64,000 nucleotides of DNA, taken from the NCBI GenBank assembly GCA_021732975.1, contig JAKFWC010000024.1, positions 1 to 64,000 of the forward strand, given 5' to 3'. Of this stretch, positions 45,490-54,200 are shown piece by piece. This DNA is from Planctomycetaceae bacterium. GTDB taxonomy: Bacteria > Planctomycetota > Planctomycetia > Planctomycetales > Planctomycetaceae. Positions within the stretch are counted from its first letter, which is position 1. The number at the start of each line of letters is the position of its first letter. The position numbers and the translations under genes are program-made. The notes under the pieces were generated by a model. That model did no database searches and was not told the DNA's origin. It saw only the letters and a program-made list of their open reading frames with translations.

Positions 45490-46326
45490 CTAGTTGCCCA
45501 GCGCCCAGCGAATGAACTGCTTGGCTTTCAGACCGCACTCGGCCAGAGCCTGGCTGACCGTCTTGCTGTCATCCTTGGCGAAGAGTTGATGCGTCAGCAC
45601 GCCTTGCTCGGCGTAGAACGTCTTCATCTTCCCTTCGACCATCTTCTCAATAATGTTCGCCGGCTTGCCGCTGGCGGCCGCTTCCGTGCTGAGACGGGTC
45701 CGTTCGGCAGCAACATCGGCGGCACTGAGTTCTTCCGGTTGGGTGACCGCCGGGCGAAGCGCGGCAATGTGCATCGCCACGTCTTTCACGACGTTCTCAC
45801 CCGACTTCGCTCCTTCGACGATCATCAGCACGCCGGTTTTGCCGTCGTGGTGAGCGTAGCCACCCACGTTGGCATCGACCCGCACAACGCGAGCCAAGAC
45901 GATCTTCTCGCGGATTTTGTTGAAGACTTCTTCCAACAACGCCTTCAGCGTCGTCCCCGGTCGATCCGGAGCCGGCTGTTCCAGCAACGCTTCGGGGGTG
46001 GCCGCTCCCGGTCCGTTGAGCAGTTGCTTGGCACACTGATCCGCGAGAAATACGAAGTCATCGGCCTTGGCGACCGGAGCCGACTCGCATTGCAGTTCGA
46101 CCATCACGCCCTTGGTGCCGTCATCGCTGACAAGCACGCGGATGAGACCTTCGGTGGTGGCGTTCTCAGCGCGCTTGATGGCGAGCTTCTTGAAGCTTTC
46201 CTTCAGAATCTCGATCGCCTTGGCTTCATCGCCGCCCGCTTCCGTAAGGGCGCGCTTGACATCCATCAGCGGCAGGTTGGTTTTGTCACGAAGCGCCTTA
46301 ACAGCCGCCGCGGAAATGTCAGCCAT
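45490..46326 (-). CDS. tsf: Translation elongation factor Ts
   Basis: Nucleotide exchange factor for EF-Tu. The 278-residue protein begins with the UBA-like domain MADISAAAVKALRDKTNLPL, MDVKRALTEAGGDEAKAIEILKES, then KRAENATTEGLIRV and the two dimerisation-type domains (GVMVELQCESAPVAKADDF; VDANVGGYAHHDGKTGVL). The canonical TGAGMMDCKKAL stretch is TNLPLMDVKRAL here, a common variant. It lies 227 bp downstream of rpsB with an inverted repeat between them. Confidence 0.97.
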   Translation of the reverse strand: MADISAAAVKALRDKTNLPLMDVKRALTEAGGDEAKAIEILKESFKKLAIKRAENATTEGLIRVLVSDDGTKGVMVELQCESAPVAKADDFVFLADQCAKQLLNGPGAATPEALLEQPAPDRPGTTLKALLEEVFNKIREKIVLARVVRVDANVGGYAHHDGKTGVLMIVEGAKSGENVVKDVAMHIAALRPAVTQPEELSAADVAAERTRLSTEAAASGKPANIIEKMVEGKMKTFYAEQGVLTHQLFAKDDSKTVSQALAECGLKAKQFIRWALGN

Positions 46327-46360
46327 GATCGAACGACTCCTGGATTGATCGAAAGCAGTT

Positions 46361-46440
46361 GAGGGTTGATGGTCGAAGGTTGAGGGACAGACGAGATCGT
46401 GGTGTCTAGCCTGACCCTCAACCTTCGACTCTCAACCCTC
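46361..46440. repeat. 30-bp inverted repeat between rpsB and tsf
   Basis: Arms at 46361-46390 and 46411-46440 pair at 27 of 30 positions (core TCGAAGGTTGAGGG) around 20 bases. It lies 34 bp upstream of the tsf start. It shares GGTTGAGAGTC with the ahcY leader repeat. Confidence 0.85.
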
Positions 46441-46553
46441 AACCTGTTCGTGCCATGCGGCCAATTTGCACCAGCGCGGCAATCTAAAAACGACACCGCG
46501 GGAGTAGCGGATGTTCGCCCTCCCGCGGTCGTCGGCGAACGTCATCAATTCCG

Positions 46554-47297
46554 TTATAGTGACGGAACCGGCTTGTATTGTTCTTCTTGCGGAACGTCCT
46601 TGGTCTCTTCCGGCAGCGTGCCGCGACCTTCGGTGATCGCCGCCGCGAGGTGCGTGATCACCAGATTAATCGAGCGAATGCTGTCGTCGTTACCGGGGAT
46701 CGGCAAATCGATCATGTCCGGATCGCAATCGGTATCGAGCAAAGCCACGACCTTGATGCCGACGAGCGATGCTTCGTGAACAGCGTTGTGTTCCTTCCGC
46801 GGATCGACGACGACAACGGCTTCCGGAAGACGATTCAACTTCCGCAGCCCGTTGAGGTTGCGGTGCATCTTGCGGCGTTCACGAATGAGCGCTGACTGAC
46901 GCTTCTTCGAGTAGGTCTCGATTTCACCCGATTCGAAAATCCGATCGAGTTCTTCGAGCCGTTTGAGACGGCTGCGAATCGTCCGGAAGTTCGTGAAGAG
47001 GCCACCGAGCCAACGGTAATCGACGTACGGCATCCCGCATTGATCGGCGAGATCGCGAATCGTGTCGGCGGCTTGCTTCTTCGTGCCGACGAACAGAATC
47101 AAACTGCCTTGTGAGGCGACCTTTTGCAGGTACCGCTTGGCCCGCAGGAGACCGCGGACGGTTTCCTTGATGTCGATGATATGAATGAGGTTACGGCGGC
47201 CGTAGATATACGGACGCATCTTCGGGTTCCAGCGGCTGGTGCGGTGGCCGTAGTGAATGCCCGCTTCCAGAAAATCCTTGACAACAATCTCTGCCAC
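46554..47297 (-). CDS. rpsB: 30S ribosomal protein S2
   Basis: A 247-residue S2 protein: [20 protein letters not shown] near the start, [58 protein letters not shown], and [20 protein letters not shown] followed by [20 protein letters not shown] and [11 protein letters not shown]. The start is GTG at 47297, with GGAG nine bases upstream; the open frame further upstream is not S2-like. It heads the leftward rpsB-tsf-pyrH cluster. Confidence 0.98.
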   Translation of the reverse strand: MAEIVVKDFLEAGIHYGHRTSRWNPKMRPYIYGRRNLIHIIDIKETVRGLLRAKRYLQKVASQGSLILFVGTKKQAADTIRDLADQCGMPYVDYRWLGGLFTNFRTIRSRLKRLEELDRIFESGEIETYSKKRQSALIRERRKMHRNLNGLRKLNRLPEAVVVVDPRKEHNAVHEASLVGIKVVALLDTDCDPDMIDLPIPGNDDSIRSINLVITHLAAAITEGRGTLPEETKDVPQEEQYKPVPSL

Positions 47298-47597
47298 GTG
47301 CCGCAGCTCCTGCCGTTGATCGAATCTCGCCTCGCATAAAGCGATGTGGCGTAATGATTTCGAGTGAACTATCACGAACGAACCGGTCTGAAAAGACGGA
47401 CAATCCGCCTCCAGTGGAATCATGGATGTTAACGCGTGGCCAGAATGCCGTCAAACCACCCCTCGGAAGCCACGCGTGAATAACTCTTCTCAACTCTGAG
47501 AGTCTTGACCGACAGCCGCTACAGCTTATCGACTTTCAAATCCGAGCCGCGATAATCCGCACGGATTCTCCTCACTATTCCTCACGAATCATTACAC
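47298..47597. other. Divergent region upstream of rpsB and DUF3050 gene
   Basis: 300 bp without a gene; it must hold the rpsB promoter. I see no recognisable riboswitch or strong hairpin in it. Confidence 0.45.
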
Positions 47598-48347
47598 ATG
47601 ACCACACCTCGCTTGGCAGCGATTCGCCAGCAACTTTTGGCTCACCCGGTTTATGACGCCATTGAAACGCTGCCGCAACTCCGCCTGCTGATGCGCGAAC
47701 ACGTATTTGCAGTCTGGGATTTCATGTCGTTGCTGAAACGAATGCAGCAACTCGTGACCGGCACCACCACACCGTGGCTGCCAAATCGCGATTCGGCATC
47801 AGCGCGGTTCATTCTGGAAATTGTTCTTGGCGAAGAAGCAGACGAAGACGGCCACGGCGGATATCTCAGCCACTTTGAGATGTACCGTGAAGCAATGATC
47901 GATGTCGGCGCGGATACCCGTCCCATTGATGCGTTTCTCTCACACTTACAAAAAGGCTTGAATTGGCAAGACGCGATTGAATACGTCGATATCCTGCCAT
48001 CGACGCGCAGCTTTGTACGGCACACGATGACAGTTGTCGTGGACGGTGCGCCGCACGAAATCGCCGCGGCATTTTTCTATGGTCGCGAGGACATCATCCC
48101 CGACATGTTTCAACGGTTGGTCCCACTACTGGAACCGCAGGGCGTGAGTGTCGAACGGATGCTGCATTATCTTCGCCGACACATTGAAGTCGACGGCGAT
48201 AGCCACGGCCCGCTAGCCAAGCGGTTGCTTGCACGGCTGTGCGAAGGCTCTCCGCATGCAGAACAGGAAGCGAACTCCGCAGCGATCGCGGCATTGCAAG
48301 CACGCGTGAAATTGTGGGATGGGATTTACGCGCGTATTACACAGTAA
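47598..48347 (+). CDS. DUF3050 family protein (haem-oxygenase-like fold)
   Basis: A 249-residue cytoplasmic, all-helical protein matching DUF3050: LLAHPVYDAIETLPQLRLLM, REHVFAVWDFMSLLKRMQQL, ILEIVLGEEADEDGHGGYLS and HFEMYREAM. The family is grouped with haem-oxygenase-like diiron folds. Conserved His and Glu residues (EH in MREHVF, EE and HGG later, HIEVDGDSHGP) could hold a metal pair. No function has been shown to my knowledge. ATG at 47598 starts directly before the conserved region. It is divergent from rpsB. Confidence 0.88.
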   Translation: MTTPRLAAIRQQLLAHPVYDAIETLPQLRLLMREHVFAVWDFMSLLKRMQQLVTGTTTPWLPNRDSASARFILEIVLGEEADEDGHGGYLSHFEMYREAMIDVGADTRPIDAFLSHLQKGLNWQDAIEYVDILPSTRSFVRHTMTVVVDGAPHEIAAAFFYGREDIIPDMFQRLVPLLEPQGVSVERMLHYLRRHIEVDGDSHGPLAKRLLARLCEGSPHAEQEANSAAIAALQARVKLWDGIYARITQ

Positions 48348-48424
48348 GTCAGGAAGAAGAGGCGGTCCAATCGAACGCGGTTGCTGGGATTCTGCGAATC
48401 GCCAGCGATGGCGAAAAACGAAAA

Positions 48425-48454
48425 CACGCCACCGGGGGTGCAACCGGTGGCGTG
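48425..48454 (-). terminator. Terminator after pilin-like gene
   Basis: An 11-bp perfect stem CACGCCACCGG / CCGGTGGCGTG with an 8-base loop. On the minus strand it is followed by TTTTCGTTTTTCGC. Confidence 0.75.
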
Positions 48455-48492
48455 CAGCGGAGGTCGAGAGTGGTTAGCTCACCGAGTCAAAC

Positions 48493-48807
48493 TTAGTTGC
48501 CCATCCATTCGCCGGATGACGGGGCTTCCAGACCGATGTCACCTTGGGCATCACAGAAATCCGGCACGTCGTAGAAGCTGCTGCCGCTGGCACAACCTTT
48601 GTGGCCGGTGGTGCCGTGAACCTGATAGCTCTGGTTCAGGTTGCCGAAAGCCGAGCCGATGTCTTCGAGTTCGCTGTTGATGTTCGTGGCGACTTCCGAC
48701 AGACCGACGATCATGGCGAGGATGGCGATCGTGGCGACCAGGACGAGTTCAGCCGAGACAATGAAACCGGCTTCGTCATTCATCAGGCGGGTGCAGAGAG
48801 CGTTCAT
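48493..48807 (-). CDS. Flp-like type IVb pilin or small membrane protein
   Basis: A 104-residue protein. MNALCTRLMNDEAGFIVSAE leads into the hydrophobic helix LVLVATIAILAMIVGLSEVA, the layout of Flp/TadE-type pilins (a short leader, Glu at the fifth position after a Gly-Phe junction: AGF-IVSAE). The mature part has an N-terminal helix and then a Cys-containing C-terminal half (HKGCASGSSFYDVPDFC) that may form a disulphide. No tad assembly genes are adjacent. ATG at 48807 was chosen by the leader. A sigma-54-like sequence lies about 95 bases upstream. Confidence 0.68.
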   Translation of the reverse strand: MNALCTRLMNDEAGFIVSAELVLVATIAILAMIVGLSEVATNINSELEDIGSAFGNLNQSYQVHGTTGHKGCASGSSFYDVPDFCDAQGDIGLEAPSSGEWMGN

Positions 48808-49340
48808 TCGAGTGGTTCTTTCTGGCTGGCGAGGTTGATGTAAACTTTCGATTCGTCGCGACTTGCGTCGACTGGCGTTTCGTTTGGTGATCAACCTGTA
48901 AAGCACTCGTCGTGCCAGAACGCCAATCGCGCTCACATTTTTTGACACTCCGCCCAAGAGGATGACGCATCACGTTTCTCAGAAACAAGTTGCGATTCCA
49001 TGTAAAAACATCCCCAGGGTCGGAGGCACGCTCCTCGCGGATTTCGATTTGTTTCCGAATCACCTCGCCATAGTCAACGCACCGACTGCTCATCGATCTG
49101 AAATATTTACCAGAAAATGAGTTGCGATCGAAACTGACCGCGCACCCAAGCGTGGCGAAAAGACAACCCGCATCGGCAACCAAACTGACGACTGTTTCAG
49201 AGCTTGAACACCATCGGCAAGAACGGCCCGTCATGACGGGCGAAAGCGGGTGATCATGATCTCTGTGAAGGTCTCAATGCCCCAGTCGCTTGACGCCGAC
49301 GCTGAACCTGCCATAATTCGCCCACGGCTTCGTGCCGGAT
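48808..49340. other. Intergenic region between pilin-like gene and tRNA-Gly
   Basis: 533 bp without a gene I can support; an open frame on the minus strand (to 49234) has no protein-like character. It contains the sigma-54-like site listed separately. Confidence 0.5.
48902..48917 (-). promoter_or_regulatory. Possible sigma-54 promoter of pilin-like gene
   Basis: On the minus strand TGGCACGACGAGTGCT matches the -24/-12 consensus TGGCAC-N5-TTGCW except for one base (G for T). It would place the transcript start about 85 bases before the ATG. Confidence 0.4.
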
Positions 49341-49413
49341 GCGGGTGTAACTCAGTTGGTAGAGTACCACGTTGCCAACGTGGTTGTCGTGGGTTCGAGT
49401 CCCATCACCCGCT
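49341..49413 (+). tRNA. tRNA-Gly (anticodon GCC)
   Basis: A 73-nt cloverleaf: acceptor GCGGGTG / CACCCGC with discriminator T, D-arm AACTCAGTTGGTAGAGT, anticodon stem CCACG/CGTGG with loop TTGCCAA (anticodon GCC), and T-arm TGGGTTCGAGTCCCA. CCA is not encoded. Confidence 0.96.
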
Positions 49414-49488
49414 CTTAACGCTCTGCAGGGGAAGCATGCAGCTACGGTAATCCTGCCGTCGTTCCGCATTCACCCGCTGGCCGTGAGA

Positions 49489-49518
49489 CCCTGAGGGCAA
49501 CCTTGGGGACTTTTTTTT
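49489..49518 (+). terminator. Terminator between tRNA-Gly and tig
   Basis: Stem CCCTGAGG / CCTTGGGG (8 bp, two G-U) with a GCAA tetraloop, followed by AC and eight T residues (49511-49518). Confidence 0.75.
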
Positions 49519-49579
49519 CCGGCGGTCTGCAACTCCACGTCAGAGCGAGACACTCGCAAGCCCAGAAAAGGTGGATGCC

Positions 49580-51040
49580 GTGAGCGACGAACAATCAGCT
49601 GTGGCGACGTTGGACGCCGAAGACGCCAAGTACAAGATGACGCTGAACGTCGACATCGAAAATGTCGGCCCGTGCCGCAAGCACGTTCGTGTCACTGTTT
49701 CTCGGAAGGATCTCGATCACTTCCGTAGTGAAGCCGTCTCAGAAGTCAGTGACACCGCAGCCGTCCCAGGTTTCCGCGTCGGCCATGTCCCCCTCAGTTT
49801 GGTCGAACGCCGGTTCAAAAAGGAAATCGGCGATCAGGTCCGCCAGCGCGTGCTGCTCACCAGTCTGGAACAACTTGCCGACGAGAATTCGCTCGACCCG
49901 ATCAATGAGCCGAGCTTCGACATGGAATCGCTCGTCCTGCCGGACGAGGGCGATTTCCAGTATGAATTCGACGTGGAAGTCCGCCCGGAATTCGACCTGC
50001 CGGCCTACACGGGCCTGAGCATCAAGCGGCCGTTGAAAGAAGTCAGCGACGAGGATGTCGCCGGTTATCAAACGAAGTTCCTCGAACAATACGCCACGCT
50101 TATCAACAAAGACGAACCGGCCGCGGCAAGCGACTTCGTCACCGTCGACATTGAATTCCTCCAGGGCGATTCGCTGCTGAAGAAGATGACCGACCTGACG
50201 GTCCAATTGAAGTCGCGACTGCAATTCCCGGACGGCGAAATCTCCGGCTTCGATACCCTCATGGCGGGCAGTACGCCCGGCGCAGTGAAGACGACGACGC
50301 TCACGATTTCCTCCGAAGCCGAAGCCATCGAAAAGCGCGGCGAAGTGATTAATGTGCGGTTGACCGTCGCCGCGGTGAAGACGCAGCGGGCTCCGGAACT
50401 CAACAAAGAATTCCTCGCCCGTCTCGGCATGGAAACGGAAGACGATCTCCAGGATCAAATCCGCAGCATGCTACACCGCCAGGTGACCTTCGAGCAGCGG
50501 CAGTCGACTCGCAAACAAGTGCTCGAAAAAATCACCGAATCGGCGACGTGGGATCTGCCGGAAGAACTCGTCCGCAAGCAGGTTGATAACGCGCTCCGTC
50601 GCGAAATCCTCGAAATGCAGCAGGCCGGTTTTACCACGCAACAGATTCGCACCCGCGAAAACGAACTCCGTCAGAAATCGATCACCACCACGCGGCAAGC
50701 CCTCAAAGAACACTTCGTGCTCGACAAGATCGCCACGAAAGAAAACATTGAGGTCACCCCGGTCGATATCGAATCCGAAATTCAGATGATGGCCTTGCAA
50801 CGCGGCGAGAACCCGCGACGCGTGCGAGCCCGGTTGCAGAAATCGGGTGTCATCGAAAATCTCGAAGCGCAGGTGCGGGAACGCAAGGCCGTCGACTTCA
50901 TCCTGAAGAGTGCGGTCTACGAAGACGTGCCGTACGAACCGAAGAAGGAAGACGACATCGAAGCCGTCTCGATTTCGATCTGCGGTGTTACACCCGTGGC
51001 CGAATCGGGCTTGGAAGACACGGGAAGCAACGAGGAATAG
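49580..51040 (+). CDS. tig: Trigger factor (ribosome-associated chaperone)
   Basis: A 486-residue trigger factor: folding helper at the ribosome exit. The N-terminal ribosome-binding domain (about 15-150) has the signature VPGFRVGHVPLSLVERRFKK. The PPIase-like domain (about 165-260) includes SDFVTVDIEFLQGD and DGEISGFDTLMAGSTPG, and the helical C-domain follows (about 265-440). The usual FKBP active-site residues are not conserved in an obvious way. GTG at 49580 is chosen because AGGTGG ends five bases upstream; an in-frame GTG at 49571 is inside that site. It is followed 163 bp later by clpP1 and then clpP2. Confidence 0.95.
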   Translation: MSDEQSAVATLDAEDAKYKMTLNVDIENVGPCRKHVRVTVSRKDLDHFRSEAVSEVSDTAAVPGFRVGHVPLSLVERRFKKEIGDQVRQRVLLTSLEQLADENSLDPINEPSFDMESLVLPDEGDFQYEFDVEVRPEFDLPAYTGLSIKRPLKEVSDEDVAGYQTKFLEQYATLINKDEPAAASDFVTVDIEFLQGDSLLKKMTDLTVQLKSRLQFPDGEISGFDTLMAGSTPGAVKTTTLTISSEAEAIEKRGEVINVRLTVAAVKTQRAPELNKEFLARLGMETEDDLQDQIRSMLHRQVTFEQRQSTRKQVLEKITESATWDLPEELVRKQVDNALRREILEMQQAGFTTQQIRTRENELRQKSITTTRQALKEHFVLDKIATKENIEVTPVDIESEIQMMALQRGENPRRVRARLQKSGVIENLEAQVRERKAVDFILKSAVYEDVPYEPKKEDDIEAVSISICGVTPVAESGLEDTGSNEE

Positions 51041-51203
51041 TGACCGTGGGGCCGCAGCATTCGGGCCCGCGTCGCGCTATGGAAATTTCCTCGCCCGGCA
51101 CGGACGCCGAATTCTTCGCACCCCCCTTTACCGCGTCTCTACAATAGGACAGGTGATGCGGCAAACCGCCGCGTCGCCGGCCACGCCAGCGAGGGGTTGA
51201 CGA

Positions 51204-51833
51204 ATGTGGGATGTCCGGAATGACCGGTCGGGATCGATGATGAATGCCAGCCGCGATTATTCGCGACAACGGCAAATGGGCCTTGGCGATCTGCTCCTCG
51301 AAAATCGCATCGTCTTTCTCGACGGTGAGATTCACGACGGCAGCGCGAACATGATCGTGATGAAGCTGCTCTACCTGCAGTCGGAAAACCGGCATCAGGA
51401 TATTCACTTCTACATCAATTCGCCCGGTGGATCGGTCACCGCCACGATGGCGATTTACGACACGATGCAGTTTCTGCAATGCGATGTCGCGACCTACTGC
51501 GTCGGAATTGCCGCCAGCGGTGGAGCCGTGCTCGTCGCCGGAGGGACCAAATCGAAGCGGTTCATTCTCCCGCACGCCAAGATGATGATTCACCAGCCAT
51601 ACGGCCAAGTCGGCGGGCAGGTGTCTGACATCGAAATCCAAGCCCGCGAAATCCTCGAAACGCGCGAAGTGCTCAATCAAATCCTGGCGAATCACACCGG
51701 GCAATCGCTGGAAGTGATCGCCAGGGATACAGACCGCGATCGTTACCTCTCCGCCGCTCAATCCAAAGAGTACGGACTGGTGGACGAAATCCTGCAGCCG
51801 TCCAAAGACCGCAAAGACAAGTCGACGACCTAG
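51204..51833 (+). CDS. clpP: ClpP protease subunit, variant (ClpP1)
   Basis: A 209-residue ClpP. The catalytic triad is intact: Ser105 in GIAASGGAVL, His130 in MMIHQP and Asp175 in ARDTDRD. The residue after the serine is Gly, in place of the usual Met (ASMG), a change in the active-site strand. [20 protein letters not shown] and QCDVATYCVG are otherwise typical. Several planctomycetes carry a second ClpP of this type, probably making mixed 14-mers with ClpP2. ATG 51204 gives an N-terminus of about 20 residues that may be processed; ATG 51237 is an alternative. Confidence 0.95.
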   Translation: MWDVRNDRSGSMMNASRDYSRQRQMGLGDLLLENRIVFLDGEIHDGSANMIVMKLLYLQSENRHQDIHFYINSPGGSVTATMAIYDTMQFLQCDVATYCVGIAASGGAVLVAGGTKSKRFILPHAKMMIHQPYGQVGGQVSDIEIQAREILETREVLNQILANHTGQSLEVIARDTDRDRYLSAAQSKEYGLVDEILQPSKDRKDKSTT

Positions 51834-51894
51834 GCTTTGCCCGGTTGTCCTTTCCCTCTGAATTCAACCCTCCCACGAGAAGGCGAACGTTTCG

Positions 51895-52506
51895 ATGACG
51901 TCTCTCATCCCGTTCGTGATCGAGAAGTCCGGCCGCGAAGAGCGGGCCATGGACATCTACAGTCGGTTGCTCCGTGACCGGATCATCATCCTTGGCAGCG
52001 CGATCAACGACGACGTGGCAAACGCGATCGTCGCGCAGTTGCTCTACCTGCAATTCGAGGACGGTGCGTCCGATATCCACCTCTACATCAATTCGCCCGG
52101 TGGTTCGATTACCTCCGGCATGGCCATTTACGACACGATGCAATTCTTGTCGTGTGATGTCGCCACGTACTGCCTGGGCCAATGTGCCAGCATGGGTTCG
52201 CTCCTGCTCACCGCTGGAGCCAAGGGAAAACGGTTCGCGCTGCCGAACAGCCGGATCATGATTCATCAGCCGCTCGCCGGAATGCAAGGCACGGCAACTG
52301 ACCTCGAAATCCATGCCAAGGAAGTCATCCGTACCAAGAAGCGGATGAATGAAATCTATCTGAAGCACACCGGTCAGCCGCTCGACAAGATCGAACGGGA
52401 CACCGACCGCGACAACTTTATGATGGCGGACGAGGCCATGAAGTATGGATTGATCGACGCCGTACTCGAAAAATTCCCGACACCGACGCCCCCGAGCGGG
52501 ACGTAA
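51895..52506 (+). CDS. clpP: ClpP protease subunit (ClpP2, canonical)
   Basis: A 203-residue canonical ClpP: Ser99 in [11 protein letters not shown], His124 in IMIHQPLAG and Asp169 in ERDTDRD. The N-terminus [20 protein letters not shown] is the standard ClpP start, including the self-processing region. It works with a Clp ATPase to degrade unfolded or tagged proteins. It is 61 bp after clpP1. The expected clpX does not follow; a terminator inside a long inverted repeat does. ATG at 51895 follows GAAGGCGAACG. Confidence 0.97.
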   Translation: MTSLIPFVIEKSGREERAMDIYSRLLRDRIIILGSAINDDVANAIVAQLLYLQFEDGASDIHLYINSPGGSITSGMAIYDTMQFLSCDVATYCLGQCASMGSLLLTAGAKGKRFALPNSRIMIHQPLAGMQGTATDLEIHAKEVIRTKKRMNEIYLKHTGQPLDKIERDTDRDNFMMADEAMKYGLIDAVLEKFPTPTPPSGT

Positions 52507-52516
52507 TCCTCAATCC

Positions 52517-52627
52517 CAGTCCGGAGCGCTAGCGACGGGCGAGCCTATCCACGAAGCCCGGCATTTTCCCAAATGCCGGGCTTCTGTGTTTCAAATTCCT
52601 GACGCCCGTCGCTCGCGCTCCGGACTG
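52517..52627. repeat. 25-bp inverted repeat enclosing the clpP2 terminator
   Basis: Arms at 52517-52541 and 52603-52627 pair at 24 of 25 positions (core CAGTCCGGAGCG, AGCGACGGGCG). The clpP2 terminator hairpin sits in the loop, giving a two-level hairpin. Confidence 0.9.
52554..52583 (+). terminator. Intrinsic terminator after clpP2
   Basis: A 13-bp perfect stem AAGCCCGGCATTT / AAATGCCGGGCTT with a 4-base loop, followed by CTGTGTTTC. Confidence 0.8.
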
Positions 52628-52735
52628 CGTCAGGCCTCGTTCCGGCAACACCGCCAACTTGCTGTTGCCCGAAAACGCGGGCGTAGGTAAGGTTCCCGAC
52701 TTTCATACGGGCTGAGTACCGCGGTTGGACGGTTC

Positions 52736-53518
52736 ATGCTGATCTGGACAAAACGACTGTCGACTCTCGCCTTGGTCTCGCTCATCGGCTGCGCTGGCCG
52801 CGGCGAATCGGACCTGCTGCAGGCCCGGCTGCGCGCTCAACAGGAACAACTCCTGCAAGCGCAGACGCAGCTCAATGAAACGAACAAGAACCTCGCAGTA
52901 GCCCGTCGCGAGTCAGAACAACTGCGGACAGAACTCGCCCAGGCCGCGTCCGGTGACACGAAGCTGGCGTCCGCCGGGCAGGTCATTCCCGTCTCGGCGA
53001 TCAAGATCAACACCATGCTGACGGCGGGTGTCGACAAAGATGACCAGGCAGGAGACGATGCCGTCGTCGTCAACTTCGCCCCGTACGACGACGACGGGGA
53101 AATCGTGAAACTCCACGGTCCGGTCGACATCGTCGCCATCGACCCGAGTCAACCCGAAGGCAAACAGCTCTTCGCGAAGTGGAGTTTCACTACGGAGGAA
53201 ACGCGGCAGCACTGGGTCCGCGGCTTCCTCGGCTCCGGCTACCAGTTCACGCTGCCGTGGCCCGAACCGCCCCAGCACGACGAACTGGTGCTGCACGTGC
53301 GTTTGCGGACGCCCGACGACCGTGAGTTCGTCGCCACACAAGTCGTAAAAATCCGGCGCGAAGTGGTGACCGCAGAGGCATCAACAACCGCCGAGACCAC
53401 AGTCCGGCGACCGCTGCGTGACGACGAGTTTGAAGCGTTTGAACCGCCCGCCACCCGCCGCGCTGAAATCCGCGAATCCACGAACTGGACCGACGAAACG
53501 ATGCCGGTTCGTCGGTAA
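52736..53518 (+). CDS. Lipoprotein with coiled coil, unknown function
   Basis: A 260-residue lipoprotein (lipobox LIGC, Cys19, after LSTLALVSLIGCAG). A coiled coil rich in Gln and Arg (about 26-75, LLQARLRAQQEQLLQAQTQL) is followed by a beta-rich domain (about 85-215) with INTMLTAGVDKDDQAGDDAV, KLHGPVDIVAIDPSQPEGKQ and WSFTTEETRQHWVRGFLGSG. I know this layout from planctomycete lipoproteins of unknown role but cannot name a family. ATG at 52736 starts the signal at once. Confidence 0.78.
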   Translation: MLIWTKRLSTLALVSLIGCAGRGESDLLQARLRAQQEQLLQAQTQLNETNKNLAVARRESEQLRTELAQAASGDTKLASAGQVIPVSAIKINTMLTAGVDKDDQAGDDAVVVNFAPYDDDGEIVKLHGPVDIVAIDPSQPEGKQLFAKWSFTTEETRQHWVRGFLGSGYQFTLPWPEPPQHDELVLHVRLRTPDDREFVATQVVKIRREVVTAEASTTAETTVRRPLRDDEFEAFEPPATRRAEIRESTNWTDETMPVRR

Positions 53519-53597
53519 CGTTGTCGTTTCGCCGCGACCCGATCGGGGAGCGCCCTGTTGTGCGCAGGTCTTAGCTGTGCGCGGGTCTCCCAACCTT

Positions 53598-53728
53598 GTT
53601 GTGCGCGGGTCTCCCGCCCCCGCACTCTTCACGACCGAAGGTCTCCGCATTTCTGCGAATTCCGCGCGACTTCCATTCAGGAGAGCTGCGATCACGCAGT
53701 GGTGCGGGGTCAGGAGACCCGCGCACAA
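53598..53728. repeat. Repeat unit TTGTGCGCGGGTCTCC (direct copies plus inverted copy)
   Basis: GTTGTGCGCGGGTCTCC at 53598-53614 is perfectly complementary to 53712-53728. Two further degraded direct copies lie just to the left (from about 53557 and 53575). The block occupies the gap between the lipoprotein (+) and TPR (-) genes. Confidence 0.8.
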
Positions 53729-53748
53729 CAGCAGGCGAAACGGTGCGA

Positions 53749-54081
53749 TCAATGTTTGTGTCCGCCGCGGGCGGCTTCCATCATGCGGGCGCGGGCCATC
53801 GCGTCTTCGGCTTCCTGGATCTTGCCGCAGCGCTGGTAGATCACTGACATCTGCGTGAACGAGAACGGGTCCGTGGGATCCAGCTCTGTCACCTTGAGCG
53901 CGTGACCGATCGCGGCGTCGAACTTGCCGAGGCGTTGCAGGATCACCGCGAGAGCCGAGTGCGTCAACACGTGGGTCGGGTCGATGGCCTCGATCGCTTC
54001 GAGCTGCGTCACCGCCCCGGGAAGGTCGCCGCTGTCTTTCAGCTTGATCGCGGCATCGTACATCTGATTCAAGTCGGCCAT
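53749..54081 (-). CDS. Small TPR protein
   Basis: A 110-residue protein of about three tetratricopeptide repeats: DAAIKLKDSGDLPGAVTQLE, THVLTHSALAVILQRLGKFD and PFSFTQMSVIYQRCGKIQEA, with the Ala/Gly/Tyr spacing of TPRs. A basic tail RARMMEAARGGHKH closes it. TPRs bind proteins, but no partner is evident. ATG 54081 or the adjacent ATG 54084 may be used. It is divergent from the glycosyltransferase gene. Confidence 0.85.
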   Translation of the reverse strand: MADLNQMYDAAIKLKDSGDLPGAVTQLEAIEAIDPTHVLTHSALAVILQRLGKFDAAIGHALKVTELDPTDPFSFTQMSVIYQRCGKIQEAEDAMARARMMEAARGGHKH

Positions 54082-54200
54082 CATCGGGTCTCATCGATTC
54101 GGGGTCGGGATTCATTCGGGTCGCAGTGACAGTATCATAGCCACGTCGGTAGGGTGGAACGAGGGTTCGCGTTTCACCGACCGCGAAAGAAAGTTTCCTC

